This document shows, piece after piece, positions 1 through 8,023 of a DNA stretch of 64,000 bases. The stretch is taken from positions 1-64,000 of the forward strand of contig NZ_HG326228.1 of the NCBI RefSeq assembly GCF_000312505.2, read 5' to 3'. Below the pieces are notes generated by a model. The model made no database searches. It worked only from the letters and a program-made list of their open reading frames with translations, and was not told where the DNA came from. This DNA is from Fenollaria massiliensis. Its GTDB lineage: Bacteria; Bacillota; Clostridia; Tissierellales; Peptoniphilaceae. A program made the position numbers and the translations under genes. Position 1 is the first letter of the stretch. Each line of letters starts with the position of its first letter.

Positions 1-48
1 CAGATATTGTATGGTAGGGGAAAGAGCTGCTTCTCTATACTAGAATAA

Positions 49-378
49 ACCGAAAGAAAGGGGCTTCAAGTAAAAACACCATCGGATAAATTTAAATGGA
101 ATCAACTTGGTGAATTATATCAGTGGTTCACGGATACCTACGCTCATTTATCTCTGCAAGAGTTGAAAGCAAAATTAAATGAAAATATTAATTCTATCTA
201 TGCAATGATTGATTCGTTGAGTGAGGAAGAATTATTTGAACCGCATATGAGAAAGTGGGCTGATGAAGCGACTAAAACAGCGACTTGGGAAGTGTATAAG
301 TTTATTCATGTAAATACGGTTGCACCTTTTGGAACTTTCAGAACTAAAATTAGAAAATGGAAAAAGATAGTATTATAA
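49..378 (+). pseudogene. ClbS/DfsB-family (DUF1706) protein remnant
   Basis: The frame from 49 to 378 reads about 109 residues that look like the C-terminal two thirds of a ClbS/DfsB-like four-helix protein: a KWNQL stretch, a SLSEEELFE helix, the W-x-VYKFIHVNT helix and an ending on KIRKWKK. Family members are usually about 170 residues. A TAA at 46-48 closes the frame upstream and no start with a ribosome site is visible; the first possible internal start is a TTG at 163. I read it as a 5'-truncated gene. Known family members protect against DNA damage by colibactin-type or diamide stress; no such role can be claimed for this fragment. Confidence 0.6.
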
Positions 379-394
379 ATTATATTTTTTAACT

Positions 395-790
395 TTAAAA
401 AATTTCATAAAAATGGTTACCAAAGGCGATAGAAGAAAAACTATCGTCTCCGGAAGTTCTGTTAAGAAGCAGTGAATGTATCTGCCATAGCTCTTTTGAG
501 AAATGTTCAATCTCATTTTTTATATCATTTATGTCATCTTTATAGATAACACCAGTGGAATTTACTCGCTTTGCAATCTGGTTTATGTTATTTGTTGCAT
601 TTGAAAGTAGCCATTGTAGGTTTCTAAATGGTTCTAAATCTACAACATAAATCTCTTTTTCTGATACACACTTTCTAAGAAAGTGGGACATAGTTTTGCA
701 ATTTGCAAGTTTCATTTTCTTTTCAAAAACTTCTTTTTCTTCCTTAGTTAGTTTTATTTCTATTCTTTCATTTCTAAATCTATTTGCCAT
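395..790 (-). CDS. mobC: MobC-like relaxosome accessory protein
   Basis: This 131-residue protein has the layout of MobC mobilisation proteins (PF05713): a basic N-terminal ribbon-helix-helix segment (RIEIKLTKEEKEVFEKK, then MSHFLRKCV) followed by the conserved NLQWLLSNATNNINQIAKRVN region. Such proteins bind oriT and help the relaxase nick DNA for conjugative transfer. It reads away from a repeat-rich noncoding stretch (811-905) that could be oriT. No relaxase gene follows within the window; downstream is only the broken ClbS-like gene. The gene is therefore a relic of an integrative conjugative or mobilisable element. The last 15 or so residues look unlike the family and may come from a recombination junction. 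Confidence 0.8.
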   Translation of the reverse strand: MANRFRNERIEIKLTKEEKEVFEKKMKLANCKTMSHFLRKCVSEKEIYVVDLEPFRNLQWLLSNATNNINQIAKRVNSTGVIYKDDINDIKNEIEHFSKELWQIHSLLLNRTSGDDSFSSIAFGNHFYEIF

Positions 791-810
791 TTTATTCTCC
801 TTTATAAAAT

Positions 811-905
811 ATATTTAGGGGTCTTAGGGTTCTCCCTAAAAGTTTGCCCCAGCCAATAGTTTCCAATGAGAGTTTGCTCGAATTGATGAAACTATTAGGC
901 GAGGG
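811..905. other. Possible oriT region upstream of mobC
   Basis: This intergenic DNA sits directly upstream of mobC, where oriT lies in many mobilisable elements. It contains a short inverted repeat, TTAGGG at 824-829 and CCCTAA at 834-839, next to a second TTAGGGG at 815-821. Call by position and repeat structure only; no nic site is recognised. Confidence 0.3.
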
Positions 906-926
906 TACAAGGCAAAAATTAAAAAA

Positions 927-965
927 AATGGAGCATTCCGTAAAGGTCTGCTCCATTAATTTTTC
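927..965 (+). terminator. Hairpin with flanking A and T runs
   Basis: AATGGAGCA at 927-935 pairs with TGCTCCATT at 949-957 (9 bp, 13-nt loop), preceded by an A run and followed by AATTTTT. It could terminate transcription in either direction. A second small hairpin (GTAAGTG/CACTTAC) follows near 966-985. Nothing else was found between 791 and 1142 apart from a TATAAT box at 1092-1097 that may serve the AraC gene. Confidence 0.5.
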
Positions 966-1142
966 GTAAGTGGGTACTCACTTACTGTGCTTGCTACAAA
1001 AGAACGATTAAGATAGCAAGCATTAAGCATATTTTCAGAACAGTATATCAAATTTAACAAGAGATGGGAAGAGGGAGGCTCATATTTATGGTATAATAGT
1101 AAAATAAATAGCAAAAAATTATCAAGAAGCGAGACAAAAGGT

Positions 1143-2066
1143 ATGGAGTTAAATAGAAAGAGTATTATCGAAAACGCCTACAATGGGTATATTTTTTCGG
1201 AGAAGAAAAATGTTGATAATGCGAAAGTTTATCGTTTTAGAAACGAAACGGGTACAGGAGAAATGCGTTGTTATGATTTGCTTGAAGGGTGCTATGAATT
1301 TAAGCTGGAAAATAATGAACGCGCATTTATTGGGAAAGGAGATTTAAGTGTTTTAGAACTTGGGAAAGTACCGTTTGAAAACTCTTGTATTCCCATGAAA
1401 AAATATGTAGGGCTTTCTCTTTTTATTGATATGAGTATAGCACAAAAGTCCATTTCAAAATATTTTCCATATGGAAATATAGATTTGTTTGAAATGCGGG
1501 ATAAGGTGTGCAAAAATGGGGCGGCGTTAATTATCCGCTCTCGTCATGAAATCAATCATATTATTGGTGAATTATATAGGGTTGATGAGAGGATACAGCT
1601 TCCATATTCAATAATTAAAACAATAGAACTATTACTATTTCTGAGTTTAGTTGAAAGTAAAGACACACATAAACTTCCATCCTTTTCTGAGCCTGTGTAC
1701 GAAGCAACTCAAGAATGCTTCAAAGCTCTTATGGAAAATCCTTTTGACAGATATTCTATTTCTGAACTGGCAAAAAAATATGCAATTTCTGAATCAAGTC
1801 TTAAAAGATGTTTTGCTTATATAACCGGAAATTCAATAGGCAGTTTCATTAAAAAAACTTGTCTTGAAGCGGCAGCAGAGTTACTAATTCATAAGTCAAG
1901 TATGTCTATCGGAGAAATAGCGGATTTAGCAGGATACTTAAATCAAGGCAAGTTTTCTTCAGCTTTTAAAAAACATTTTGGAGAGCCACCACCGGAGATA
2001 GGCACTATAAGGGCCTATCTCCGGTGGTGGCTCTCTAAAGAGGGCATTATTGCCCCCCCCAGTTGA
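1143..2066 (+). CDS. AraC-family transcriptional regulator with replaced C-terminus
   Basis: A 307-residue regulator: an N-terminal sensing region of about 200 residues, then an AraC-type double helix-turn-helix (SISELAKKYAISESSLKRCF and SIGEIADLAGYLNQGKFSSA). Relatives usually end a few residues after the FKKHFG motif, with P-x-EYR. Here the frame instead runs into a perfect 23-bp inverted repeat from 1981, and the last 30 or so residues (EPPPEIG..., RWWLS...) are encoded by that repeat and the hairpin behind it. The native end therefore looks displaced by a hairpin element. DNA binding could survive, since both HTH motifs are complete. By its position before the convergent ECF/exporter cluster it may control transport genes, but this is inference. 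A TATAAT box lies at 1092-1097; the ribosome site is weak. Confidence 0.85.
   Translation: MELNRKSIIENAYNGYIFSEKKNVDNAKVYRFRNETGTGEMRCYDLLEGCYEFKLENNERAFIGKGDLSVLELGKVPFENSCIPMKKYVGLSLFIDMSIAQKSISKYFPYGNIDLFEMRDKVCKNGAALIIRSRHEINHIIGELYRVDERIQLPYSIIKTIELLLFLSLVESKDTHKLPSFSEPVYEATQECFKALMENPFDRYSISELAKKYAISESSLKRCFAYITGNSIGSFIKKTCLEAAAELLIHKSSMSIGEIADLAGYLNQGKFSSAFKKHFGEPPPEIGTIRAYLRWWLSKEGIIAPPS
1981..2035. repeat. Perfect 23-bp inverted repeat (hairpin element)
   Basis: The left arm 1981-2003 and right arm 2013-2035 are exact reverse complements with a 9-nt loop (2004-2012). The GC-rich arms contrast with the AT-rich surroundings. The element lies inside the 3' end of the AraC gene. It has no T run directly behind it, so it looks more like a REP- or MITE-type insertion than a terminator. 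Confidence 0.85.
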
Positions 2067-2080
2067 ACTGGGGGATTTTA
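2056..2080 (+). terminator. GC-rich terminator-like hairpin
   Basis: CCCCCAGTT at 2056-2064 and AACTGGGGG at 2066-2074 are complementary and followed by ATTTT. It probably ends transcription of the AraC gene. A weaker imperfect hairpin with GAGCG/CGCTC arms follows near 2106-2135. Confidence 0.55.
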
Positions 2081-2274
2081 TCATTCCTATTCGGTGCCAT
2101 AAAATGAGCGCCAGAGAAAAATTCCCTGACGCTCGCTTCTTGCCCAACTAAACATGATTGCTATTATGTAGAAAAAAGCAAGGGGATTTTCGAATATGTC
2201 GAAATATTTTCCTTCTGCTCTGCTAAGCACAAGAGAAAGAAGATGATATTTCAATAGTTTATAGAGGAACTTCT

Positions 2275-3285
2275 CTAAACAGAATGATTTGTTACATCGT
2301 TTTTATTGATTTTTTTTTGCTGTGCCCACTTCCGATATTCAGAAGGATATAGACCAGTACTTTTTTTGAAGTCTCTTGAAAAACGACCAGCATTACTATA
2401 TCCAACAGCCAGAGCAATTTGCTCAATTGAAAAATCGGTGGAGCAAAGGAGATTTTCTCCCTGAGATAAACGCCGCTGTTGAATATATTCCGTAATGGTG
2501 CAGCAATAGACCTGCTTAAATGTAATTTTCAACTTTGTTGTTCCCATGCAGGCAATGCGCGCTAGTTTATCTAAAAGAATTTTTCTGTTGTAATGATCGT
2601 TGATATACGCAGCGACATTTTCAAGAGATTTTATATCCTGTGATGAAATACGGACTTTCCCTCTTTCTGGACTCTTTTTGTTATGTTCGACAATCAAAGC
2701 TACTGCCTCGAAAACTTTACTTTGGAAGAATAGTTTTGCGGCCATTCCATCTCCATTATAATTCCAGATTTTGCGTAACAGAGAAACCATTTCAGGGAAA
2801 TCATTTGCTTGATCAATCTCGCGAAATGCTTCATCTGGATTTATATATTCATCTGGAAATGCTTCTTTTAGATACTTTTCATAGTAAGCAGGCATAATCT
2901 CTATACCAATCGTCCGAATTGGTATGTTTTTATGAAAAATTGCCTTGTATGGGTGCTGGCCTCCAAAGAATGTTTTTATACATCCCGCGGTAAGGCGCCG
3001 GTAAGGCATGATTTCTTCACCAGATACAGATTCGTAATAGGTGATGCTTAGGCTCTCCGGCCAGTTTAGGCTTTCCTGATCGAAAAATTCATCCTCGTAA
3101 AAATAGAAATCATGTATTTTGATATTAAATAGGTTTTTTTCACCGTATATCCAATAAATTCCCTCTCCAAATGATTCAGGCAAACAATAAAAGTTTCCAA
3201 TAGAGCTAAATTTTCCATTTGGTGGCATTTTCTGAAAACCACTTTTTATCAACATAGTATTGAATTGAGCAGCAATATCAGACAT
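2275..3285 (-). CDS. AraC-family transcriptional regulator
   Basis: A 336-residue regulator divergent from the ECF transporter operon. The C-terminal 100 residues form an AraC HTH domain (ILLDKLARIACMGTTKLKITF, then FSIEQIALAVGYSNAGRFSR) with the usual P-SEYRKW ending. The roughly 220-residue N-terminal part resembles ligand-sensing regions of regulators next to siderophore or peptide uptake genes. I choose the ATG at 3285 because GAGGAGGA lies 8-9 nt upstream; an in-frame ATG at 3291 is too close to that site, and the open frame extends to 3327 without a better start. It probably controls the divergent operon through the inverted repeat in the shared promoter region. Confidence 0.85.
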   Translation of the reverse strand: MSDIAAQFNTMLIKSGFQKMPPNGKFSSIGNFYCLPESFGEGIYWIYGEKNLFNIKIHDFYFYEDEFFDQESLNWPESLSITYYESVSGEEIMPYRRLTAGCIKTFFGGQHPYKAIFHKNIPIRTIGIEIMPAYYEKYLKEAFPDEYINPDEAFREIDQANDFPEMVSLLRKIWNYNGDGMAAKLFFQSKVFEAVALIVEHNKKSPERGKVRISSQDIKSLENVAAYINDHYNRKILLDKLARIACMGTTKLKITFKQVYCCTITEYIQQRRLSQGENLLCSTDFSIEQIALAVGYSNAGRFSRDFKKSTGLYPSEYRKWAQQKKINKNDVTNHSV

Positions 3286-3371
3286 AATCATCCTCCTCAG
3301 ACACATTAGACATACTTTCAGACACATCGGACGACAATGGGCTGAATGTGTTGCGAAAGCAAATCAGTTCA

Positions 3372-3387
3372 TGTATAATTTTATACA
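3372..3387. promoter_or_regulatory. Operator-like inverted repeat between araC and ecfS
   Basis: TGTATAA at 3372-3378 and TTATACA at 3381-3387 form a 7-bp perfect inverted repeat with a 2-bp centre in the divergent promoter region; it also contains a TATAAT-like box. A second imperfect repeat (CCACATT...AATGTGG) lies at about 3416-3445, just before the S-component gene. Binding by the AraC protein is inferred from position. Confidence 0.45.
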
Positions 3388-3470
3388 GCGGTTAGCTGGA
3401 ACTAATCAAATCTTACCACATTGATTTTAAAAAGTCAAATGTGGAATATATCAAAATGGAGGAACAAAAA

Positions 3471-4070
3471 ATGTCTAACACGAAATCCGGTCTTTCTGTC
3501 AAAGAACTTATCGTAGCAGGTGTCTTTTCCGCAATTATCTTTATCTGTATCAGCCTTAGCGGTGGTGTGTTTGCGATGATGCCAGCACTCACTTTCTACT
3601 ATCCTGTCGGTGCTGCTCTTCTTGCTGGTCCAGTGTATTTGCTTATGGTTGCGAAAGTACCAAAGAAAGGCCCCATTTTTATTGCAAGTGCGCTTATGGC
3701 AATCTTTTGCTTTGTAACAGGTATGCACATTGGAATGACAATCGGCTATTTAATTGGTGGAGTACTTGCAGAAATTGTCGCACACACTGCAAATTATAAA
3801 AGCAAAAAAATGAATATTCTTTCGTATGTATTCTTTTGCTTGGGTGGAACTGGCACATATATTGCATATTTTATTAACCCGCAAACATGGGTAAATACTA
3901 TGCTGGAAAAAGGAACGACACAGGAATATCTTGATAGTATGCTTGCATCTACCAGTTGGATTGTACTTGTAACAATGTTGATCGGAACAATAGTGATTGC
4001 TTTGCTCAGCGGTTTTGTTGGAAGCAAGCTATTAAAGAAACAGTTTGAAAAAGCGGGTATCACAGCGTGA
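3471..4070 (+). CDS. ECF transporter substrate-specific (S) component, MptD/Trep_Strep type
   Basis: A 199-residue integral membrane protein with about five or six hydrophobic helices. Its spacing and motifs (PALTFYYPVGAALLAGPVYL, GMTIGYLIGG) match the Trep_Strep/MptD-like family of ECF S components. It would capture the substrate and dock on the T/A module encoded immediately downstream. The start is ATG 3471 because GGAGG lies 8-13 nt upstream; the open frame reaches a GTG at 3441 with no ribosome site. Its stop overlaps the start of the T-component gene (GTGA). The substrate is unknown; linkage to AraC and exporter genes resembles metal-chelate or peptide loci, but this is inference. Confidence 0.85.
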   Translation: MSNTKSGLSVKELIVAGVFSAIIFICISLSGGVFAMMPALTFYYPVGAALLAGPVYLLMVAKVPKKGPIFIASALMAIFCFVTGMHIGMTIGYLIGGVLAEIVAHTANYKSKKMNILSYVFFCLGGTGTYIAYFINPQTWVNTMLEKGTTQEYLDSMLASTSWIVLVTMLIGTIVIALLSGFVGSKLLKKQFEKAGITA

Positions 4071-4798
4071 ATATACAGTACACAAAAATTCATAGTGGAT
4101 TGTGTACGTTTGATCCACGTACAAAAATCTTGTTACTTGCAATCACTGTATTTGCCGCAACGATGGCTCCATCGTTGCGGCATGTATGGCTATTAGTGTT
4201 ATTCATCACACTTTTTGGATGCACATGCGGGAAAGCCAAACGCTCTTTATGCCATCTGATCTTTTTTGCTTTATTTTATTTACTGACCCTTTACGTTCTC
4301 TCTCTTGAAACGGGTGTTGTATATACGATGTTTGTCGCATGGATGGGGCTTTTCTACAAAGTGTATCCTTGTGCAATGCTCGCTGGAATCATACTGTCCA
4401 CAACGAGTGTAAATGAATTTCTGACAGCAATGAATAAAGCACATGTTTCTAAAAGAATATACATTCCGTTGGCAGTTATGTTGCGATATATTCCGACAAT
4501 TCAAGAAGATTGGCACTATATCAAAGACGGTATGCGTTTAAGAGATGTACCACTTTCGTTTAAGGGTTTTATTCATCACCCTGGGATGACAATTGAGTGT
4601 TTGTATGTCCCGCTTTTAATGACTGCGTCCAAGGCAGCTGATGAACTTGCAATTGCATCTGTAACAAGAGGCATTGAAAATCCTCATTCACGGACCTGTC
4701 TGATACAAATCAAATTTAGAATACAGGATATTTTGGTAATCATTTGTTTCTTGTTTCTTTTGGCGTTGAACGCAGGTGAGATTGGAGGTGCGGTATGA
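4067..4798 (+). CDS. ecfT: ECF transporter transmembrane (T) component
   Basis: A 243-residue membrane protein of the EcfT family (PF02361). It has an N-terminal HSGLCTFDPRTKILLL segment, several hydrophobic helices, the LAVMLRYIPTIQEDW coupling region and the conserved SVTRGI motif near residue 200 that contacts the ATPases. It starts at GTG 4067 within the stop of the S-component gene and its own stop overlaps the start of the ATPase gene (ATGA), so the three genes are translationally coupled. It connects the S component to the energising ATPases in the membrane. Confidence 0.9.
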   Translation: MNIQYTKIHSGLCTFDPRTKILLLAITVFAATMAPSLRHVWLLVLFITLFGCTCGKAKRSLCHLIFFALFYLLTLYVLSLETGVVYTMFVAWMGLFYKVYPCAMLAGIILSTTSVNEFLTAMNKAHVSKRIYIPLAVMLRYIPTIQEDWHYIKDGMRLRDVPLSFKGFIHHPGMTIECLYVPLLMTASKAADELAIASVTRGIENPHSRTCLIQIKFRIQDILVIICFLFLLALNAGEIGGAV

Positions 4799-6264
4799 TC
4801 CAATTCAAAAATGTTGGCTTTGCCTATGCAGGGACAACCGCTTCCGAAATCGGAGTAAAACATATTGACCTATTTGTAGAAACAGGAGAATGCGTTTTGC
4901 TTTGCGGTCGTTCTGGGTGTGGTAAGACAACAATTACAAAATTGATTAATGGACTTATCCCTAATTATTTCCCTGGCGAGTTAAATGGCGATGTACAAGT
5001 GGATGACCTGAAGGTTTTTGAAACACCTACATATCAACTTGCTGAAAAAATCGGATCTGTATTTCAAAATCCGAGGACCCAGTTCTTTAATGTAGATGTG
5101 GACAGTGAAATCGCATTTGGAATAGAAAACGCGGCTGTCCCACCGGAGGAATTGCATCGTAGACTTGGAAATACTCTTGATGTCTTACATATCCGTCATT
5201 TGCAGGGACGAAATATATTTGAATTATCCGGGGGCGAAAAACAAAAAGTTGCCTTTGCGTCTGTGTATGCAATGGACCCGGATATTTACTTGTTGGATGA
5301 GCCGTCTTCTAACTTGGATATGGCCTCAATAGCGGACTTAAAAAAATATTTGCAGCTTCTGAAAAAAGCGGGAAAAACAATTTTAATTGCTGAACACCGC
5401 CTTTATTATCTTCTTGATATAGCAGATCGCATTGTATATTTGTCAGAAGGGGAAATCCAGGCAATTTGGACGTCAGCAGAACTCAGAAAGCTCTCGGATG
5501 TTGAAAGAAAGAATATGGGGCTGCGCGCTGTGGCGTTAGAAACTGTGTATCCAGTTGTTGCCAATGTTCCAATTCAAAAACCTGTACTGGAAATACAAGA
5601 TGTATCACTATTTTACAAAAAGCAGATGATTATCAGTCACATCTCAATGCAGGCTTCTAAAGGTGAAATCATTGGCGTTGTCGGATGCAATGGAGCTGGG
5701 AAAACGACATTCCTTCGTGCTTTATGTGGGTTGCATAAAGGATCCACAGGGAAATTCTTGTGGCAAGGCAATGCACAAAATGAAAAGGAACGCATGAAGC
5801 GATCTTTTATGGTTATGCAGGATGTTAACTACGAATTGTTTGCAGATAGTGTAGAAGCTGAATGTACGTTTGGAATCAGATACACTGATCCTGCGCTGGT
5901 GAAAAGAGCATTAGATGATTTGGACCTTCTTTCTGTCCGTAAACGGCATCCGAACACACTTTCCGGAGGACAAAAGCAGCGGGTTGCTGTAGCCGTTAGT
6001 ATGATATGCGGTAAGGAAGTGGTGGTTTTTGATGAACCAACTTCGGGTCTTGATTATGACAGCATGGAGCAAGTTAGCAAATTGATTCAGGACCTTGCAA
6101 AAAATAAAGTCATATTTGTTGTCACTCACGATTATGAATTTGTCTGCCAAACATGCTCGCGTCTGATTCGCTTTGATTGTCACGTTTTGGCAGATGATAT
6201 TCCCGTTTGTATAGAAAACAAGGAAAGAATTTATGCACTTATGGAACAGGGGGAGAAAAAGTGA
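4795..6264 (+). CDS. ECF transporter fused ATPase (A1-A2 in one chain)
   Basis: A 489-residue cytoplasmic protein with two complete ABC ATPase domains. The first has Walker A GRSGCGKTT at residues 38-46, signature LSGGEKQK and Walker B YLLDEPSS. The second has Walker A GCNGAGKTT near residue 297, signature LSGGQKQR near 388 and Walker B VFDEPTSGLD. In many Firmicutes EcfA1 and EcfA2 are separate genes; here they are fused, as in MtsB-like systems. It powers the S/T complex encoded just upstream, and the stop lies one base from the ATG of the next exporter gene. Confidence 0.92.
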   Translation: MIQFKNVGFAYAGTTASEIGVKHIDLFVETGECVLLCGRSGCGKTTITKLINGLIPNYFPGELNGDVQVDDLKVFETPTYQLAEKIGSVFQNPRTQFFNVDVDSEIAFGIENAAVPPEELHRRLGNTLDVLHIRHLQGRNIFELSGGEKQKVAFASVYAMDPDIYLLDEPSSNLDMASIADLKKYLQLLKKAGKTILIAEHRLYYLLDIADRIVYLSEGEIQAIWTSAELRKLSDVERKNMGLRAVALETVYPVVANVPIQKPVLEIQDVSLFYKKQMIISHISMQASKGEIIGVVGCNGAGKTTFLRALCGLHKGSTGKFLWQGNAQNEKERMKRSFMVMQDVNYELFADSVEAECTFGIRYTDPALVKRALDDLDLLSVRKRHPNTLSGGQKQRVAVAVSMICGKEVVVFDEPTSGLDYDSMEQVSKLIQDLAKNKVIFVVTHDYEFVCQTCSRLIRFDCHVLADDIPVCIENKERIYALMEQGEKK

Positions 6265-6265
6265 T

Positions 6266-8023
6266 ATGGAGCAGAAACAAGAAAACCCAATAAGACTTCT
6301 TTTGTCATGGTCGGGGAAAAGTAAACGGTATCTTTTTGCGTCCGTCGCCTGTGCTTTTGCAAGCGGCTTATTTGTAATAGGGCCGTATATTGGCATTTAT
6401 AACCTTATGGATGCGATTTTATCCGAAAATATAACACAACGGTTATTGGTGAATAATATCGTACTGATTTCTGCAACAACTATCCTGCGTATGATTACTT
6501 TGGCTTGTTCAGGCGTTCTTTCTCATAAAGGAGCTTATGGTGCATTATATCGTGTACGTTGTATGATAGTGGAACATTTGGCAAAAGTTCCGTTAGGCGT
6601 ACTGGATGATCATAGCACGGGAGAAATCAAAACTGTTTTAAATGAGGATATTGAAAAACTGGAACTATGCCTTGCTCATAATATTCCAGAGTTGGTAAGT
6701 TATCTCACAGGTCCGATAGTCATTTTTATTTATTTAATGACAGTAAACATTCCATTAGCGATAATTTCTTTGATTCCCCTTCCGATTGCAGGAATTGTTA
6801 TGATACATCTTTTTAAGGGTATGTCAAGTATCATGCATGATTCAAACCAATCTCTTATTGCATTTAATTCGATTATGATTGAGTACATTCGCGGAATGCG
6901 GTTAATTAAAGCCTATAATATGGGAAGTAAATCGTTCAAAAAATTCTCGGATGCCATTAAAGAGGAAAACAGAGTATGGAATTTGATCTCGCGTAAAATG
7001 GGACCTCCCTTTGCAATTTTTATTATTATTCTGGAATGTGGAATGGTTCTTTTGGTTCCTATTGGTGGAATGCTGTTTTTAAGAAATTCTATCACTTCCA
7101 GTGTGTTTTTGCTTTTCGCTTATGTTGGTTCTCTATATTTAACTGAGCTACTTCCACTTCAGCAGTTAGGAACAACCTTTGCACAGGCATTGAATGGAGT
7201 TACTAAGACAAAGGAAATACTGGAGTTGCCTGTTTATGAAAGCGATGGGGATTTTCCTACACATTGTGATATTGCCGTTAAAAACATTTCCTTTTCATAT
7301 GATGGGAAAAAGAATGTTCTGGAGAATTGCAGTTTGTATGTAGCTGAAGGAGAGAAAATAGCTCTGATTGGTGTTTCCGGTGCTGGTAAAAGCACAGTCA
7401 TTGAGCTGATCTCCCGATTTTACGATGTGCAGGAAGGTCAGGTATTAATCGGCGGTATAAATGTAAAAAACATAAACTATGAAAAATTGCTTCAAAACAT
7501 ATCCATTGTATTTCAAAAGACGTTTTTGACCCGCGACAGTGTTTTGGAGAATATCCGTATGGGCAGTAACGCAACTCTGGAAGAAGTGAGGGCAGCCGCA
7601 AAAGAGGCACAGATTGACGATTTCATCATGTCTTTGCCAGATAGATATGATACGAAAGTAGGCAGTTTTGGCTCCCGTTTCTCTGGCGGAGAAAAACAAA
7701 GGATAGCGATTGCAAGAGCTATTTTAAAAAATGCTCCTATTCTGATATTAGATGAAGCCACAAGTGCAGCCGATCCCGAAAATCAGTTGGAAATAGATCG
7801 GGCAATTGAGAATCTTTGCAAAGGGAAAACCGTTTTGATTGTCGCACATCGTTTGGGTGCAGTTAAAATGTGTGATAAAGTGGCAATTGTTGAAAATCAC
7901 ACGATAACTGATGCAGGCACCCATGAAGAAGTCCTTTCCAGAAATAATTATTATAGAAAGGCATGGAGCGATTACAATGCTTCAAGAAAAATCGTCTATG
8001 GCGGGAAAGGAGATGAAGCATAA
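6266..8023 (+). CDS. ABC exporter, fused permease/ATPase (first of pair)
   Basis: A 585-residue half-transporter of the type 1 exporter fold: an N-terminal six-helix transmembrane domain (roughly residues 20-310), then an ATPase domain with Walker A GVSGAGKST, signature FSGGEKQR and Walker B LILDEATSAADPE. The ATG at 6266 is preferred over an in-frame start at 6233 because a purine-rich ribosome site (GGGGGAGAAAAAG) lies between them. The gene is tightly coupled to the ECF ATPase upstream and overlaps the next exporter gene by one base, so the two exporters probably form a heterodimer. Yersiniabactin YbtP/YbtQ-like pairs have this arrangement and import metal complexes despite the exporter fold, so direction is uncertain. 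Confidence 0.88.
   Translation: MEQKQENPIRLLLSWSGKSKRYLFASVACAFASGLFVIGPYIGIYNLMDAILSENITQRLLVNNIVLISATTILRMITLACSGVLSHKGAYGALYRVRCMIVEHLAKVPLGVLDDHSTGEIKTVLNEDIEKLELCLAHNIPELVSYLTGPIVIFIYLMTVNIPLAIISLIPLPIAGIVMIHLFKGMSSIMHDSNQSLIAFNSIMIEYIRGMRLIKAYNMGSKSFKKFSDAIKEENRVWNLISRKMGPPFAIFIIILECGMVLLVPIGGMLFLRNSITSSVFLLFAYVGSLYLTELLPLQQLGTTFAQALNGVTKTKEILELPVYESDGDFPTHCDIAVKNISFSYDGKKNVLENCSLYVAEGEKIALIGVSGAGKSTVIELISRFYDVQEGQVLIGGINVKNINYEKLLQNISIVFQKTFLTRDSVLENIRMGSNATLEEVRAAAKEAQIDDFIMSLPDRYDTKVGSFGSRFSGGEKQRIAIARAILKNAPILILDEATSAADPENQLEIDRAIENLCKGKTVLIVAHRLGAVKMCDKVAIVENHTITDAGTHEEVLSRNNYYRKAWSDYNASRKIVYGGKGDEA

Noticed and set aside
1959-2147. Minus-strand 62-residue frame
   Set aside because: It only reads the two hairpins in reverse; no ribosome site and no protein-like composition.
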